Positions 11,233 to 25,529 of a DNA stretch of 64,000 bases are shown piece after piece; the stretch's first letter is position 1; every line of letters starts with the position of its first letter. The DNA is taken from positions 106,354,967 through 106,418,966 of the forward strand of contig CM041084.1 in NCBI GenBank assembly GCA_023079485.1, written 5' to 3'. The stretch comes from Archilochus colubris (lineage: Eukaryota; Chordata; Aves; Apodiformes; Trochilidae). The position numbers and the translations under genes are program-made. The notes below the pieces were generated by a model. It searched no databases, was not told where the DNA came from, and saw only the letters and a list, made by a program, of their open reading frames with translations.

Positions 11233-14200
11233 AATTGTACCTGACTTTAATCCCATGTTCTGACTGTACCTCCCTCATTACCTACCTGTCCATTTTCATT
11301 AGTGTTCATATCCATCAGACTCATTAATAAATCTGAGAGGGTGTTTTGTCATGGCTACTAAACGAGAAACTTAATCAAGACCTAGACTGGAAATGTTTAC
11401 TTGCCTCAAAAACCCATTGCCCAAAATTGCTGTCATCTACACCGAATGCCAGCTATGTTATGACATTAACTATGACACCGTTAATGTCAGCCATTAACCT
11501 CAGGTTATGGGCACAGAATCACAAGTGACTGAGCTACTGTTTTTTAAGAGACTACTGCCTAAAGCTGGAAATTACCATTCCCAGAGGGGACAATCCTGTG
11601 ACAGTTTCAGTCAGTCAAAGTCAGCATGTCCATAGTTTTGCCTTTACTGACAACTCCTGAAACATACTTGCACTCCCTTTCTTTTGCTGGTACTACCACC
11701 TGTATGTGCTTCAGGATGTAATGGTTTAGAGAGATAAAGTCACTCCAAACCCTATTTTTTTATTTCTTTAAAGGGCTGGTTAGGTTCTCTGAATTGGCTT
11801 GCTCTTCAGTCAGTCAAGAAATGGTGCTAGCACATCAGAGGATGCAGAATCATTGTCTCTTCTGGTTTATACTGTTTTAAACAAGCTCAGCTGAGCAGCT
11901 GGCTATTGCCTAGAGGGGCTAAGAAGGGCCCCAGTCTTTGCCATGCAAAATAAAATGGACTAACTTAAGCATCACCTGAAAGTAGCTAGAAATAGACAAA
12001 CGAGCAATGTCTGTCTCAGGTGGAAAGCATTAAATTCTTATAAATATCTAACCTGATAGTTTGGGATTTCCCTGCCCTGTGTAGAGACTTGTGCTGGACT
12101 TGGAGAAAGTGGCTGGAAAGGTTATAACCCCAGTTAGCAGCTCCTGTTGAATTTACTGTCTGAGTTCATCAAGTGATATGTTTCCTTGGTGGTTTAAGTT
12201 TAAAACAGAAATTCTGACACTAAATTACTGCCCTTGCTTATGGAATTAGTAATGTAGTATGCAATCTGTAATGTAGACTTCCTTTTTCAGGGGAGGTAGA
12301 GAAAGAGTCTGAGGAAATAACTTTCTCAGCTTACTTTGCAAGTAATCATGTATGAGTCCTTGCCAATGGTTTAACACAGCTGCCACCTGCAGCAGCTTCT
12401 GGTAAAGAAGGCCTCACTTAGGAGGGATGTATCCATGAAGGATTATTTTAGCAGCACTGAAATCTTGAGAATACAAAGAGAAAATCGAATGAATTTTTAT
12501 TTGCCGCAGAATATAATTTCAAGTTTTACTGGAATAGTTTATGAGTTTGGATGTAGTTGAAGAGTTTTTGCAGAAAAATTGGCAAGATACTGTTTACTTA
12601 TAATTTAAAAGAGTTGTCCTCTCTCTTCAGAGGCATTTTTTAATCCAGTCATCTTGTGTGTTACTGCCCTAGACTGGGGGATATTGCAGGTTTAGGTTAG
12701 GAGGCTTTGTTTCAGCTTTTCTATTTTGAATAAATAACTAATTTGAAGAGAAGTTCCTTAGTCAATAAACTCAGTCTCTTTTCCTCCACTTCATTTTTGT
12801 CTCAAGGGACTGAGCTGGATTATGGACCACAGGACTTTCATACCTGCATAGGTGCTTTCATTCAGCCTCAAAAGTAGCTTCTCACCACAGACAGCTAAGG
12901 AGTCTAAAAAGAGATCAGGTGACATTAAGAGCTCCTTCTACTCCTCTTGATCCTTATACCAAAATCAAGGCTTATTTGCTTCTAAGCTGAGACTCCTTAT
13001 GAAGTTTAACCACTAATTCTACCAAATCATAACTAAACAAACCCTATCAAAGCCCAGTGATTTCCTGGAGTTTTCTTAGTTGCTTGAAGAGGGGCCCTAT
13101 GAAGTTTGTGAAGTATCAGTAGTTTGGATAAGGAGGGACATGACTGAATGGGCAAAAATGGGCCTTCAGCAGCTCTGACTTTGATCTGTTGAAACTGTTG
13201 TGAAACTGGATGTCAGGGAGCAGCGGGGCCACCAGTGTTGTGGGGTGTAGAGAGCAGAGAGTGGGGGTGACAACATGGCTGCTATGGCAGTGTCCTCATC
13301 CACAGAGGTTTCATCCCTGTGGTACCCCAGCAAGACCTAGCAGGTCTGGTGATGGTACCAGTGTCACCCACCACCCAGATCACCATTTGAGTCCATAGGA
13401 ATAGGACAGGTCCAGGGACAAGCTTGGAATTCAAGTCAAGGTCAGGACGAATAAGGTGCATGGCCAATACAGACACACCAACAGGTCCTTAAGGCAAGGG
13501 CAGGGAATAAAAGGGGAAAGATAGGAAACAGGGAGGTTTCTCAATGTTCTTTTTGAATATCCCTCTTACAGTATCCTTGTCCCGTATCCCAGATCCCCTC
13601 AACACTGTCTCTGAGGATGGGCAGTCAGCCACCGAGTGTGGGGAGTTTGCAGAGCCTGATAGAGCCCTCAGGACCAAGTGCTGGATGTCAAAAATACATC
13701 CATAAACTCCTGGTGCAGCTACATATTTATGTCATTTGGCTGAGCTACCTTCTTCCCTTGACCGTTCCTGTTCATTCCTACCATTCCCGCTCCTTTCAAC
13801 TTCTGCTGCCCTCAGCCATGCTACTGCAGGCTGGGATGCCTGGTTCTCAGCCAGATCCCTGAAGTCATGCAGCTTAAGAAAAAGCAGCCCCAAAACAACA
13901 ATAAAGAAACCCCACAAGCATTTCAAAACTCCTCAAGAGCTCTGCCTTGTAACAGAAATAACTGGTGAGGGGACCTTTGGGAACATGGGAGCTTCTAAAG
14001 TTGCCTGCACTGCCAAGGAAAACATACAGTCAAGACAAACCTACAGGCACTAGAAAGGTCTGTTGTGGATTTTAGCCTCTTATTCTCTTCCTGTTACACT
14101 CACTACATGTGTGTTTAATTTGCCCAGACATTGCACATTCATGTTCTCCATCAACGACATTGCCAAAGAGCCTTCACCTGCTTAGAAGAAAGCTATGTTA

Positions 14201-17200
14201 ATAAAAAACCCCAAACCAAACCTAAACCAAAGCAAATCAAAGTAAAATAAAGAATAGGGGGGCATTTGTGTGAGATCATTTCTTTTCTCTGCCTCCAATG
14301 GTGTTTTCAAGATCATGAAATGTATCACAGTCCTTCAGGTCACTTTGCTTAAGTCACCTTCCATTATGTTACACAGTTAGTGCAGTAGACTAATAATAAC
14401 ATAGACTGATGATTCACAGAGGGATGTACCTTAGAGGGCACATAGAAAAAAAGGTGCTTTCCTAGGACTGTGCTGAGGAAAAGATTAATTTGACATATAA
14501 ATCTATTATACAACTTAAACACACGGCATTATCACCACTAACAGCAAAAACAGCAACAACTTTTACTGCCTGGAATTTTCTCTGGCACTGCATAGTAATT
14601 ATCTGACCTATCTCTCAGGTCACTGTATACTGTGCTTGTATTTCAAGTTGTTTCAGACTGCTATAATTATTAAATGCATTATGGCTGCATCGTCTTTTTT
14701 AGTAGGAACTCACAGAAAAATAAAATCCAAGTGCTTTTATGGCCTCAGTATCTATAAAACCAGCAAAGTACCTTATGCTATTTTAATCCTAAATTTCTGC
14801 CAGTGGATAGAGAGAAATCTCTGGTTTTAACTGTGTCTTGTAGTCCTGGAAAGTTTTCTTCTGCCTCTTATCAAGGCTGCAGAATGCACACAGCAGTAGA
14901 TATGCTTGACGTTATCTGTAGGAGGATAAAAGCCCACACAGCAGTTACTCTGTGCTGGACAGTTTTGAAGCTTTTGGGAAGTGTTTCTGTCCTTTCAGAA
15001 TATTACCACATGCACAGCAGGGGCTGTGGTACTTTTTGGCCTAATTTAATCACTGAAATGTGGAAGATAATCTGTCAGACTATCATGTAGTGTGGGATTT
15101 GGGTCTGGCACCCTTCAGTTTTGAACATCGGTGCTCCAAAACACCAACACTTACAACAAACCAACCCCATATTAAGTAAGAAACAGACTTGGTTACATTA
15201 AATTCAAAAATTATAAGTGTGCAGAAAAGAAAAAAGAAAAAAGCACAAGAATTAAATTGCTCGATATTAAGCTGAACATTCAAGATTTTGCCAGTTTCCT
15301 TTTCTAAAATCCATTTAACAAATTATTGTTAAACAGTTTCATGATGTAGCATTAAGGTATCTTATGATTTCTCATCTTTTCTTCATGTTCCTCAATAAAC
15401 AGAAACCTGGAGTTACACAGAATAAGACATTCACTAAAGAAAAAAAATAGAGTTATATTAGCTAACAAGTGCTGAATAATATGTGTGGAAGCCCAGTGCA
15501 TAAAAACATGTTGCACTTTACCATGCATAAAGCTTTTAACTTGTGGAGTGGCATTTAAAAACATATTAATAAACAAGGTTCCCGTTAAGGAATGAGTATA
15601 ATTACAGTCTAACATTTTTTGATGTAGCCATCTGAACTGGGGCTAGAATTCAGATGCCTGCCTGATGGATGACTTAAAAATGATGCAGACACTTTTCCTG
15701 GGCAATGAGCTGCACTCAGGGTCTTTTTAAGTTTCTTTGTTCAAGGGAGCACAGAGGTTCTGGTCTACTGAATGCCACTGTAGTTAATTAGCTAACATCC
15801 ATTTAGAAGGCAGAAGTTGTCAATATAATGCCTGATTTGGATGAAAACTACCTAAAGAAGGTTCTCCAGAGCTTTCCTGTGATGCCAGCTTGCCTAATAA
15901 AAGCTACAAAGCTTCTCTGTTTTGCACTCCTTCACCACCACAATTGCAACAAACCTCCAACAGTGAGTAAGGAGAGTTGACTAAATTAACTCAGTAAATG
16001 ATTAGGAAATCTGCACATTACTAACATCACTGCTGAGGAGACACTTAATGTATGTAGACGTGAGGCAAAAACCTAAAAGTAGCTTTTAACATTTCACACA
16101 TTTGGAACGACAGTATAGGAGTTTAATATTAGCATCTATTTATGCTGCCACTCACACGTTTTAGGGTGGGACGACTCCCACATGTCGCAGAAAAAAAGGC
16201 GACTGTGGGTGTTAAAAACAGAGACAAGCCTTCTAATTAGAGATATTCAGGTATATGTCTTGCTGGGAATAGGCTAACTTTTCTTCAGGAAAAAAAATAG
16301 AGCCATTATGGATGTATTGGGAGCGATATAGAATAATAAATGTTTAAGAACAAGGTTGTGGATTACTTCACTGAAAACCCCATTTAATCAAGTTGTTTCA
16401 ATAGCTGAATTTGTCATGGAGAAACCAGTTTTCCTCCGACATTATAATTTTACCATTTCTTATCAGGCTAATTTCTGATGGATTTGTCAGGAAATGCATT
16501 TATTTTCCTTTAGGCAACATCTCCCAGGAGTGTGGTCAGCACATATCAAATCACATTTGGAAAATACAAACAGTTTACATAAAATCAGAGCTGCTGTGTA
16601 ATAGGTATTTTTTATGCATTATACCAAGGTTGGAATTGTAACAGACACTGTATTAAAATGTATAATTATTTTATTGTTGAATCTCCATTCCAAGCAGAAA
16701 AAAATGAAGACAAAATTAATTTAATTTTTTTCCTAAATGTTCAGTGCTTTTTCCACTTGATAAATTGTGCCCATAAAAATTAATGGAGTTTCATTTCACC
16801 CCTACAACTCTCCTTTTAAGTCTGAAATCATGTATGCTGCAGCAAACTTTAAGCCAAATTAAGAAGCTTGAAGAGGTTTTGTTTCAGAAAAGAGACTTCA
16901 ACTAGAATTATGTAAAAAATTAGTCAATAAAATTATAAATGCAATACTTAAAAATATTACATAATTTTATATCATTCTTATTACACTTTGAGATATTACT
17001 CCCACTGTGCATTTTAATTTCCATGTTATGAAATAATGTGAAAGCAGTTAAAAACTGCCACAAATTGAAATTAAAATTATCAAACCCCAAACTGATATTT
17101 CTCCAAAAGACTTTGACAACCAGGCATTATGAGTTTTTTTTATCACCAGTATGTTTTTGGTACATTTGCAATGGGAAATCTGTTACGCAGGATTTCTCTA

Positions 17201-20193
17201 CTGATGCAACACATATGTTTAGGAAAGACAGCAGCAGAGGAGAAACTCAATTCACCCTTCATCCTGTCCCCAGAATTTCAGCTGATGATCAGCAGGGCTA
17301 CCTAGCAGGCACACAGACACTGGAAGAGATTTAACTTGTGACATCACTGCTATTTCAGACCTTAACCTTCCCCACAAAAGTTGAGCATGTACATTTATGT
17401 CAATTTTACTGTCAAAAAGAAGGCTTGGATTTTTTTAACACATGCTAACAGGAGCATATTATTAAATATACATGTATCTATTAATAGCTGAGTTCTCAAA
17501 ATAGCAAAGATATCTTGAATTCAGCCCATGAAATTATAGCTGGCACAATTTTTTCCCCAATGCAGTATAGTTTTCCAACTAGGCTAGGCTTGCTCATGTG
17601 TACATTGTGTGCATTTATGTCTATATCTCCAAATCATAACAATGTATTTTCATTCCAGTGGTATTACTTAAACTATAAAGTGTTATTCAAGGTGAAGAAG
17701 AATGTCATAAAGGCCATACTTAAATATGTAGCTAATTGTAGGGTGCATCTCTCCCTCCTTTTCCTTCTGAAACTCACATTCATACTAGGCCAAAACCAAG
17801 CACATGGGCACTTACTCCAGATGTACTGCAAATCAAGACCACAATTTACTGTATCTGGGGGGAAGGAACTATTTCTAGTTTTATGTTTGATTAAATGAAG
17901 GGGTCCTGGTGCAACCCATGAATACTACTTTTATATTAAAAAATACCCTTTTATTCTAGCTCTGCCTAAGGAGAGTTTGAGAAATGGGTCAGAGTTCAAA
18001 CCCAAACCCTGTCACCTCACAGTGCTGAACACTAAAAGCTGAAGAGATTTTACAGCCAACAGATATTTATATCACTGGTGTCTGGTGTGGCTGGCACGTA
18101 GCACTACAGCATTTATATCTGTGCTTGCTGGATACTCAGAAATTTGGTTGCTATGTGTTGATACTGACATTCCCACATTTCCAGTTGTCAATGTTGATGC
18201 ACATCTTTTCTTTTGACTTCCCTTGGTGGACTCCCATCTCCTGCACAGGGAAATATCACTGCATTTGGAAGAGAAGACATGTCGGAGGCACAGCCAGGAG
18301 AAGAAACATGAATAAAAGGATGCCTTTTGGGTTGGTTTTCTCTCTTTGTGTCAGTGTTAGATTATGCAAGGAAAGTCTGTTCCAAACTATCACAGCAACT
18401 GAGGGATTTGTAAATATTTTCACACCAGTACTTCTTGCAGTTGCAAAGAATGAGCTGGTTGGTTTAAAAAAGAATGAAAATTCAAGTATGCTTAAGGAGG
18501 TTCAGCAAATCTCAGTTGAAGGAAAACTGCAAAAGTAGGACAGAAAGCTGTGCAAGTATTATCAAAAAGGTACACTATCATGGTCACACACTGACTTTTT
18601 TTTTTTTAATAAGTAAAAACTTGGTTCATTCTGACGTCTGCAAAATAGGCAAATTCTCAAATTTGATGAAAAAAAAAAAGTAGAACATTTCCTGTATGTA
18701 ACAGAAGTAACTATATCAGTTCTTCTATGATGCTAAATGAATATAGACATTGTCATACAATGTACATACTGGCTGCTGTTAGCAGTAGTGGTGACTCATG
18801 TACTGGCCCCTCTGGGAAGGCCACTGCATAGTTTTGTTAGAGGAGAAAACACAGGCCATATCTATGTTTGTGACAATTCCCATCTGGCTTCCCTGCTAGT
18901 GACAGAAATAATTAGCATAAATAGATTTTCAGCTCTTTAATGCCTCCAACTGCATATTGCAATAAGACTAGATTTCCAGAAAATCATACAATTTGTTATA
19001 ACATTTTAATGTTTTATAGATGATTTATTACTACTTACTATATATTATGCCTTCTTCTATAGTGAATGTATTTGCAGTGAAATACTCTTTAGGGAAAGAT
19101 TGCCTTAAAGTGGAAAATGAAGTAACTGTGAAATGACTGTTCCCACCACAGAATGTATCTATTATGTGGTCAGGCATTGCATTTCAATGTATAGCTCTGT
19201 GATTTGGCTTCCTTCCCAATCAGGTCCTAACTATGGAATTGACGTGTTCAGTGGCAGGGCAGCTACAATGAAGAGTAAGGTAAAGGTCTGTTCACAGGAA
19301 ATCTTTGTGTGTGCAGTGGATGTAATGGTCAAAACAGACTTCCCTGCATGAGCAGAGCACAGAGGTATGGTTAAAATGGTTGCAAATGACTGATGGTGAG
19401 ATGGTCAAGCAAGTGCAAAATTACAGACTATTTCTCAGAAGGTGACCCCGTAGATACAGCCCATACATGGGTCTATGAACATCCTTCATCATAGGATGGA
19501 CAATAAGAATGTCTTAATAAACCTTATGACAGACCTGGTTTATCATGTTCATCACAAAATGCTTTGTGGTACCTTCACTTACGCAGCCACCTTTCCTGGT
19601 ATTGGAAAAGTACAGAATGTTGCACTCTTATACGCTCTTTGACTGGTGATAATGGAAGTGTGTGTTGTTCTATCTATTCATAAGAAGCAGTGAAAGGTGA
19701 AATCATTTATATATTGGCACTGCTTTGCCACCAGAAGTTCAAGATTGGTAGCTGTGTTTAAATGATGGGAAAAGAAATTATTGCTAGAAAAGTCAAGAGT
19801 TCAACAGTGGAAAGGCCATGAAAACAGAAATCTGCTCTTTAAGTGTCCTTGTCCACTATACAACAGCCATTAAAAGGTATGGATTTATTTCTCTGAAAAC
19901 TCTGACAGCTAAAAAGGACAATGTCAAGGCCTTTGATACAGATGGACAGGTTCACTGGTGTTCTCTTGTAGTTGCTTTCTGCTTCTCTAGCAATGCAAAG
20001 CAGATTTATGGCTGCTTTGTTTGCTAGAGCAATATAAAACAAGCCAGGGCATCCCAGTGAAAATGGCCCATATGCTGCAGCCTAGATTCTCAACAACAGG
20101 AACCTAAATCCACATTTAAGTGATTAAATAAGTGGCCTGCTTTTCTGAAGTGCTGAACCTACTTATATCCCACTGAGCCATAAAAGAAGAAAC
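11233..20193. other. Unique DNA, with a GC-richer patch at 13.2-14.0 kb
   Basis: No gene recognised. The stretch 13200-14050 is less AT-rich than its surroundings and carries several overlapping short open frames on both strands, none with a recognisable domain. The section 15.2-17.1 kb is strongly AT-rich with several 'ttaatt' and 'aattaa' cores. The longest frame, 18125-18538 (+, 137 residues), looks like chance. Confidence 0.5.
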
Positions 20194-20391
20194 CTGAGTT
20201 TCTTTTCTGATGTTGCAAGACTCTCTCTGGAGCAGCTGTGTTTCTGGCTGCAGTTGGGGAGAGAGCCACATAGGGAGGACTCTGTTGATAATGGGGCTTG
20301 TGGATGGCAAAATGCCTCTGCATCTGGTAAATGATGTGAAGAGCAAGTGACGTCCTGTAGTGTTTGGCAAAGAGCTGGATGAAGTGAACCC
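20194..20391 (-). other. Candidate 198-bp exon, unidentified
   Basis: On the minus strand a pyrimidine-rich tract ending '...cctctggctctag' precedes an open frame of 65 full codons. The frame runs to TCAG|GTTTCT, an acceptable but weak donor. The segment is exactly 198 nt and phase-preserving. The peptide begins 'VHFIQLFAKHYRTSLALHII', and third codon positions in its first 35 codons are mostly G or C, unlike the AT-rich surroundings. The second half is low-grade, with several Ser, Pro and Ala. The frame continues open on both sides (ATG at 20437, stop near 20159), so the splice edges are only one reading. I recognise no family. It may equally be a decayed retrocopy or chance. Confidence 0.2.
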
Positions 20392-20437
20392 CTAGAGCCA
20401 GAGGTGTGTGGAGAAGAGCTGATTGGGTGACACTCAC

Positions 20438-23400
20438 TCAACACTTGAGACATGATAATCCTTATTTGACACTCAGAATCCTGGAAAATCCAAATGTGTC
20501 TATGTGAGCCTAAAAATGTTTTTCTAAGAGTAATTAATCCTAATGGAAAATGCACACATTGTTAGCAGCAAACTGCTGCTCCTTGAAAGTTGGACAAGAA
20601 AACACAACATTATGTTGGCATGTCTTCTGCACTGCGTGCTTTCCAGCTATGATCATCTTTGTGGTGATTTCCTTTGATGCTAGGGAAAGCATGAAAGCTA
20701 CACCTTACTAACAGACAAATGAAGAAATGGACATTGCAAATGGAGAGAAAAGCAAAGATTGTGTGCTGGAACTCATCCAAATTTGAAGGACAACCTTTAG
20801 GCTAGGAGTGTAGGAGGGATAAAAAAAAAAGTAATACCAGAATGAAAGAAAAATGTAACAGTGGTGCTCCTTTAAAGTGATTAACTATGTTTAAACCCTT
20901 TACTTACGGAGTGTGATGCACTGTGGTATTAGCTTCTGGGGCCAAAACAGAAAGTTTAAGGCAGACCTGGTTCTGAAGCAAATTTCTTTCAGGCAAACCA
21001 GAAAGGTTTGTTGCAATATGAACTTCCTGCACTATTGAACTTTTCCTCCTACACATTAAAGGACCAGACTTGTAATTTGTTCAGATCAGTACACAACAAC
21101 AGACTTCAGCTGAGTGCAGTTTATTTATGTCAGCCAAAAATAGGATTTTCTCTGCTAATTTTTCTGGTTTGTATAAGGGACAATAGACTGATGATTCAAG
21201 CATTCCAGAATTTAAAAAATGCAGCCTACAAAGGGAGATTAATTTTGCAGCCAGTCTACTGTAAGCAGAAGGCAAAGGATGTTAATTTAAATACCTTGAT
21301 TTTCTACAGGTTTCTGAGGCAAGGTGGAATTTTTTTTGTTCCTTTCCATTTAAAACTCCTTTCAAATTTTCAGCATCATACAATAATTTTTAACTGAAAA
21401 AGACGTGGCCTCTTGATTTGCCAAAGTAAGGAGGAAAACATAAGCACAAAACACAATAGCTGTAAATTTGAGGTTTCAAATATTTCCTTCAGCTATGATT
21501 GTTCAAATAAGTCAAATGGCAATGTTTAATCTCATTTCTATAATCTGGTAGACTGTAACCTAAAGACTAAATTTATCACATTATAGCCTGTCACTGAAGC
21601 AAAATCTAGTATGCTTTTTCTAATTCAGAATGTTAAGATAAAGAATATGGTGTTTGTTGAAAAATATGCTTCACAAAATTGAAATGGTTCTCCACTGAAA
21701 ATTTCCTGGAGCAATTCTTATGCTTAGCTGAGGAATCACAAAAAGGAATGAGCAGAAACATCAACTTGTAAGTCGAGAAGAACAGTCAATCTTAAATTTA
21801 ACAGATCTTAAAAAAAAACCCACCTCACAACAAAAACCCCTTTAAACTGATGTCCCCACTCCAAACAACCCCCTCATCCAGTGCCATCTTCCACGTACTT
21901 TGAAATATAGTGTTCACCAGGAGCTATGTCTCAAATGCTTCCTTTCAAAAGTATCTGCTCTGGTAAGCATGGATCTAAAATATTTTATCTGCTTCTGTTA
22001 GAGCTAAGAATCCCCTTTGTACCTTTGCTTCGAAGATGGAGAGATATCAGAGTGAGGGGCAGGAAAAGCACACTAGTCCCCTTGCACAGCATCCTCCAGG
22101 GGATTTTTCCATACAGTTCCTAACCTTAAGCCAGCCTTTCCGAAGGCTTTCATCTGTAACAGAATAGGGTATCATAAAATGTGTGTTCACCCTCAGGAGA
22201 CATGGCAAAGGTTACTAGGCATTATTGACCTGCAACATAATAATGTCCCTCCAGACTAGCCTTTAAAGCTTTTAGTTCTGAGTAAGTAAGACTAGCAGGA
22301 TCTTTTCTATGTCTGTGGGAATATCATAACTTTTCACAAAGCTATATATAAGGAATACTGAAAAAGAGCAAGAGGAAATTGCCACCTTCTCTGAGAGAGA
22401 CCCTCAAGGCATGCACGGCCTCAGCTTAGACAAATCTCTCCTCTCTGTCAAGTGAGCTGGTCAGACTGGTATTGCCAATATCATTATAATTTTGACAGTG
22501 GTAGGAAGGAAAATCTAAATGCAAAATACCTGTATGCTTTCATTTCAATCAGTAGAATGAGGATTAACATACAGCTCTACCAGAGCCATAGCTGGTGTAT
22601 GCTGGATAGCTACTTTGAATTTGCTGGAACTAAAATGCTTTACATTGGCTGAGAATCTAGTCTCTAGTTTAATTACAGAAATGTTGTCCTGCACTAATAA
22701 AGACTTTTTAAAATAAGAATGTCCATTATTCTGAAAATTAGGGAAATATAAAATTTTAATAAAGTACAGCAGATTACAAGAACTAACCTTTTTTCTATCG
22801 AGGTATATTTTTCAGGCCAGAGATGCCTAGTAAGTTGCCTAATGACCTCTGTCTCAGCTTAAAAGACAAACAAAGGTTTTAATTTCAAAATGTAGCAGAA
22901 TTTCTCAAGAACTTCTAAACCATTTAGAATCACAGCTGATGGAAATTTTCTATTTTTAATAGCCTGGTCTGGTAGTTTCACAGAAATGGGACAGGGAATA
23001 TATGACAGAGAAGAGCTACTGGGAGGGGGAAATTTAGTTAAGCACTTTATTCCTACAATGCCAGTACAGTTTATTTATAGAGCAGAAACTGGATGAGCCT
23101 TCATACTCTTGTGTCTTTCAGTGATATTGACATTTACAACAAGGTATACTGGAGCTGCTTCTTACATCAACCATCAACTGCTTTACCAGTTACAGTGCAC
23201 AAACTCAGAATTTTAATCATAAAACCAAAAACTTTTAAGTATTTTAGTCCTAAAATAATTTACAGGATAAGTTTTAGGTGTCCTTGACATAGCTGAAAGT
23301 TACATCTACAGCAGCTTAAGAAAGACCTGTCTATTCTTTGTTTTTCTATGTTAATATTTCAAAAAATATGGGGAAAAATTATCCCAGAATACCTGAATCA

Positions 23401-25196
23401 AGTTCAAAGAAGAGAATAATATTAATAATAAACCCAGTACTGCCTTTCAATCTGTTTTCCAAATTTTAGCAGAAATGCTTGACCTCACAAAGAATTCAAA
23501 GTTAACCCTAACCACACAGAACAAGAGAAGGGTATTTTATAGAGAACACTTGCATACATTTCTATCTCATTAAAACTTCACCTTATACTTTAGCGCATTT
23601 TAACTATCAGAAATGGCAGGAAATAAATCTATGCCTTGAACTATGTGATATGCATGAAAAAGCTTTGTAATTTCTATCATGTTCTAATAGGCAAATATAC
23701 ATATAATGAAACTGCTACCTGTTAGAAAATCCAAGGAATCCAATTCCCTTAAAATTTTCTCCCAGAAGACTGGCTGTAGTAAAAAGCTTCTGTAAGGATA
23801 TCTTCTGGTGGAGAGCAGCACTGTATGCATACTAATGGCTCAGCAGCACATGATACTTGAAAATTGTGTTTCAGGAATCAGAGTTTCACATTCAGGTATT
23901 ACTTTAGAAAACTGCATTTTCCTCCTTTTCCATTTATTTCTAAATACTTAGGGGTTTTCTTTCTTTGTTTAATTCATGCATTATTAAAGTAAACAGAGCA
24001 AGGGAATTTTTTTATGGCTGTTAAACTGTTCAAACCTGTATTATTAGCATATTTCTTCCAATTCTATAAATTCCAGTCGTAACAAATATTTCTACATTAA
24101 TAGCTAAACTTCTTTTTTTGTTAAATGACTTAGATAATTGAAATTATTTTTTCTGGGAGGAAGAAACCCCAACCTTTCCATAACTGCTAATCAGGAGTAC
24201 TATTAATCCATCTTCTCTCCTAGACAGTCAGCTTCTAAGTGACATCTTTTAAATGGGCAATATGATAAAAATAGAGCTATTATGATGTGATGAGATCTTG
24301 TCATAGCTCCTTTTAACCTGAGACTCTCTGGTCTGCTGAGTCTCAAGTTTTGAAATGAAAGATAGCAAAAGAAATCAACAAACAAAGCCATCACCACTAC
24401 CAAAAACAAATAGGCAAGAACTTGAAGCTATCAAGTGCAATAAATGTTTACATTGGAAAACAGTTGCCACTGAGTATTACTAAACAGGCAATTTCCAGCA
24501 GGCCAACAGCTCTATTACCTATCTAAGTGAATATATGTTATAAACCCAGAAAGCCTTGTTATATCAATTTCCTTCTTGGCAATTCAATCATGTTAAACAC
24601 CTTTCTTCCTTAATCGTCCACACTGTTAGAGTAAGACTCATTTTCATCTTACCAAAACCCAGCATCCAAGGCTAAGTCTTCCTTAAGACTAAAAAACTCT
24701 TTACTTTCTTCATGTGTTGATGTTTCTGTGATGGCAAGAGGAGTGATTTTATCAGCTGAGTAAGATATGGCCTGACATTTTCTTGTGAATGAATGATTAG
24801 GCACACTCCAGGTCAGTTCAGAAATCAGTCCATTAGCTGCAAAATTGTGGAAGACAAGAATTTGTAAGAGAAACTGACAGCTGCCTTTTAAGATAGAAAT
24901 TGGGTAATACTTTTGAATTGAAACAACTGTTTGCAGTCTCAGTTTGAGAACAGATCAGTAGCAGAACAAGACTAGTGGAATGCTTTTTCTTCCCTTTTCG
25001 TAACTGGAAACACAACCTAGCCTCTGAATGTGGTCACTGAAAACCTCACAGTTATCTTACCACTGATGCACAAATATGTCCTGCCCATTAATGCTGCTGC
25101 CTAAATTTTAACTTTGAGAATGATGTTAGGATACCCTCCAGCCCAGCTTCCAAACTTCCTTCAAAGCTAAAAGAATTCCCTCTGCTGCTTCTCCAG
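20438..25196. other. Unique AT-rich DNA
   Basis: No gene, RNA or interspersed repeat recognised. The 129-residue frame at 21008-21397 (+) has no domain I know and a composition that follows the local base bias. Confidence 0.55.
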
Positions 25197-25267
25197 TCAG
25201 ATCCATTGCTAAGGAGGTGACTAATAAAGTACCAAGGTATTCCTCTGTTTCACATTGCTCCCTGCAG
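25197..25267 (+). other. Candidate 71-bp exon with strong splice sites
   Basis: The tract 'ttccctctgctgcttctccag' style acceptor ends at 25196. The downstream edge is CTGCAG|GTGAGTAAG, a full match to the vertebrate donor consensus. Between them one frame is open: two bases, then 23 codons reading 'RSIAKEVTNKVPRYSSVSHC' and then SLQ. The peptide shows no family that I recognise, and a noncoding-RNA exon would fit as well. Both splice sites are good, but a donor of this quality occurs by chance every few tens of kb, so confidence is low. The other strand of the same stretch is also open, which weakens the coding argument. Confidence 0.25.
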
Positions 25268-25529
25268 GTGAGTAAGTTGTTTCTGAAAGATTTCCAGATC
25301 TTAGACAACACTGAAAAATCTTGGCCCAAAAAACTGGCCTTTCAAGTATGTTTTAAGCCCCAAAAACTCTTCTGTGGAAACCACCTCTCTCTTCCTCTAT
25401 GCGACTACTCTGTCACTTGTTGTGGAGATGTTAAATAATATTGTTTGCATGAAAACCAGTTGGCTTAAACCAGACACCTCACATCCCAACCCATAAGCTT
25501 ACACTCAAAAGAAGTATTAGGAACTGAGG

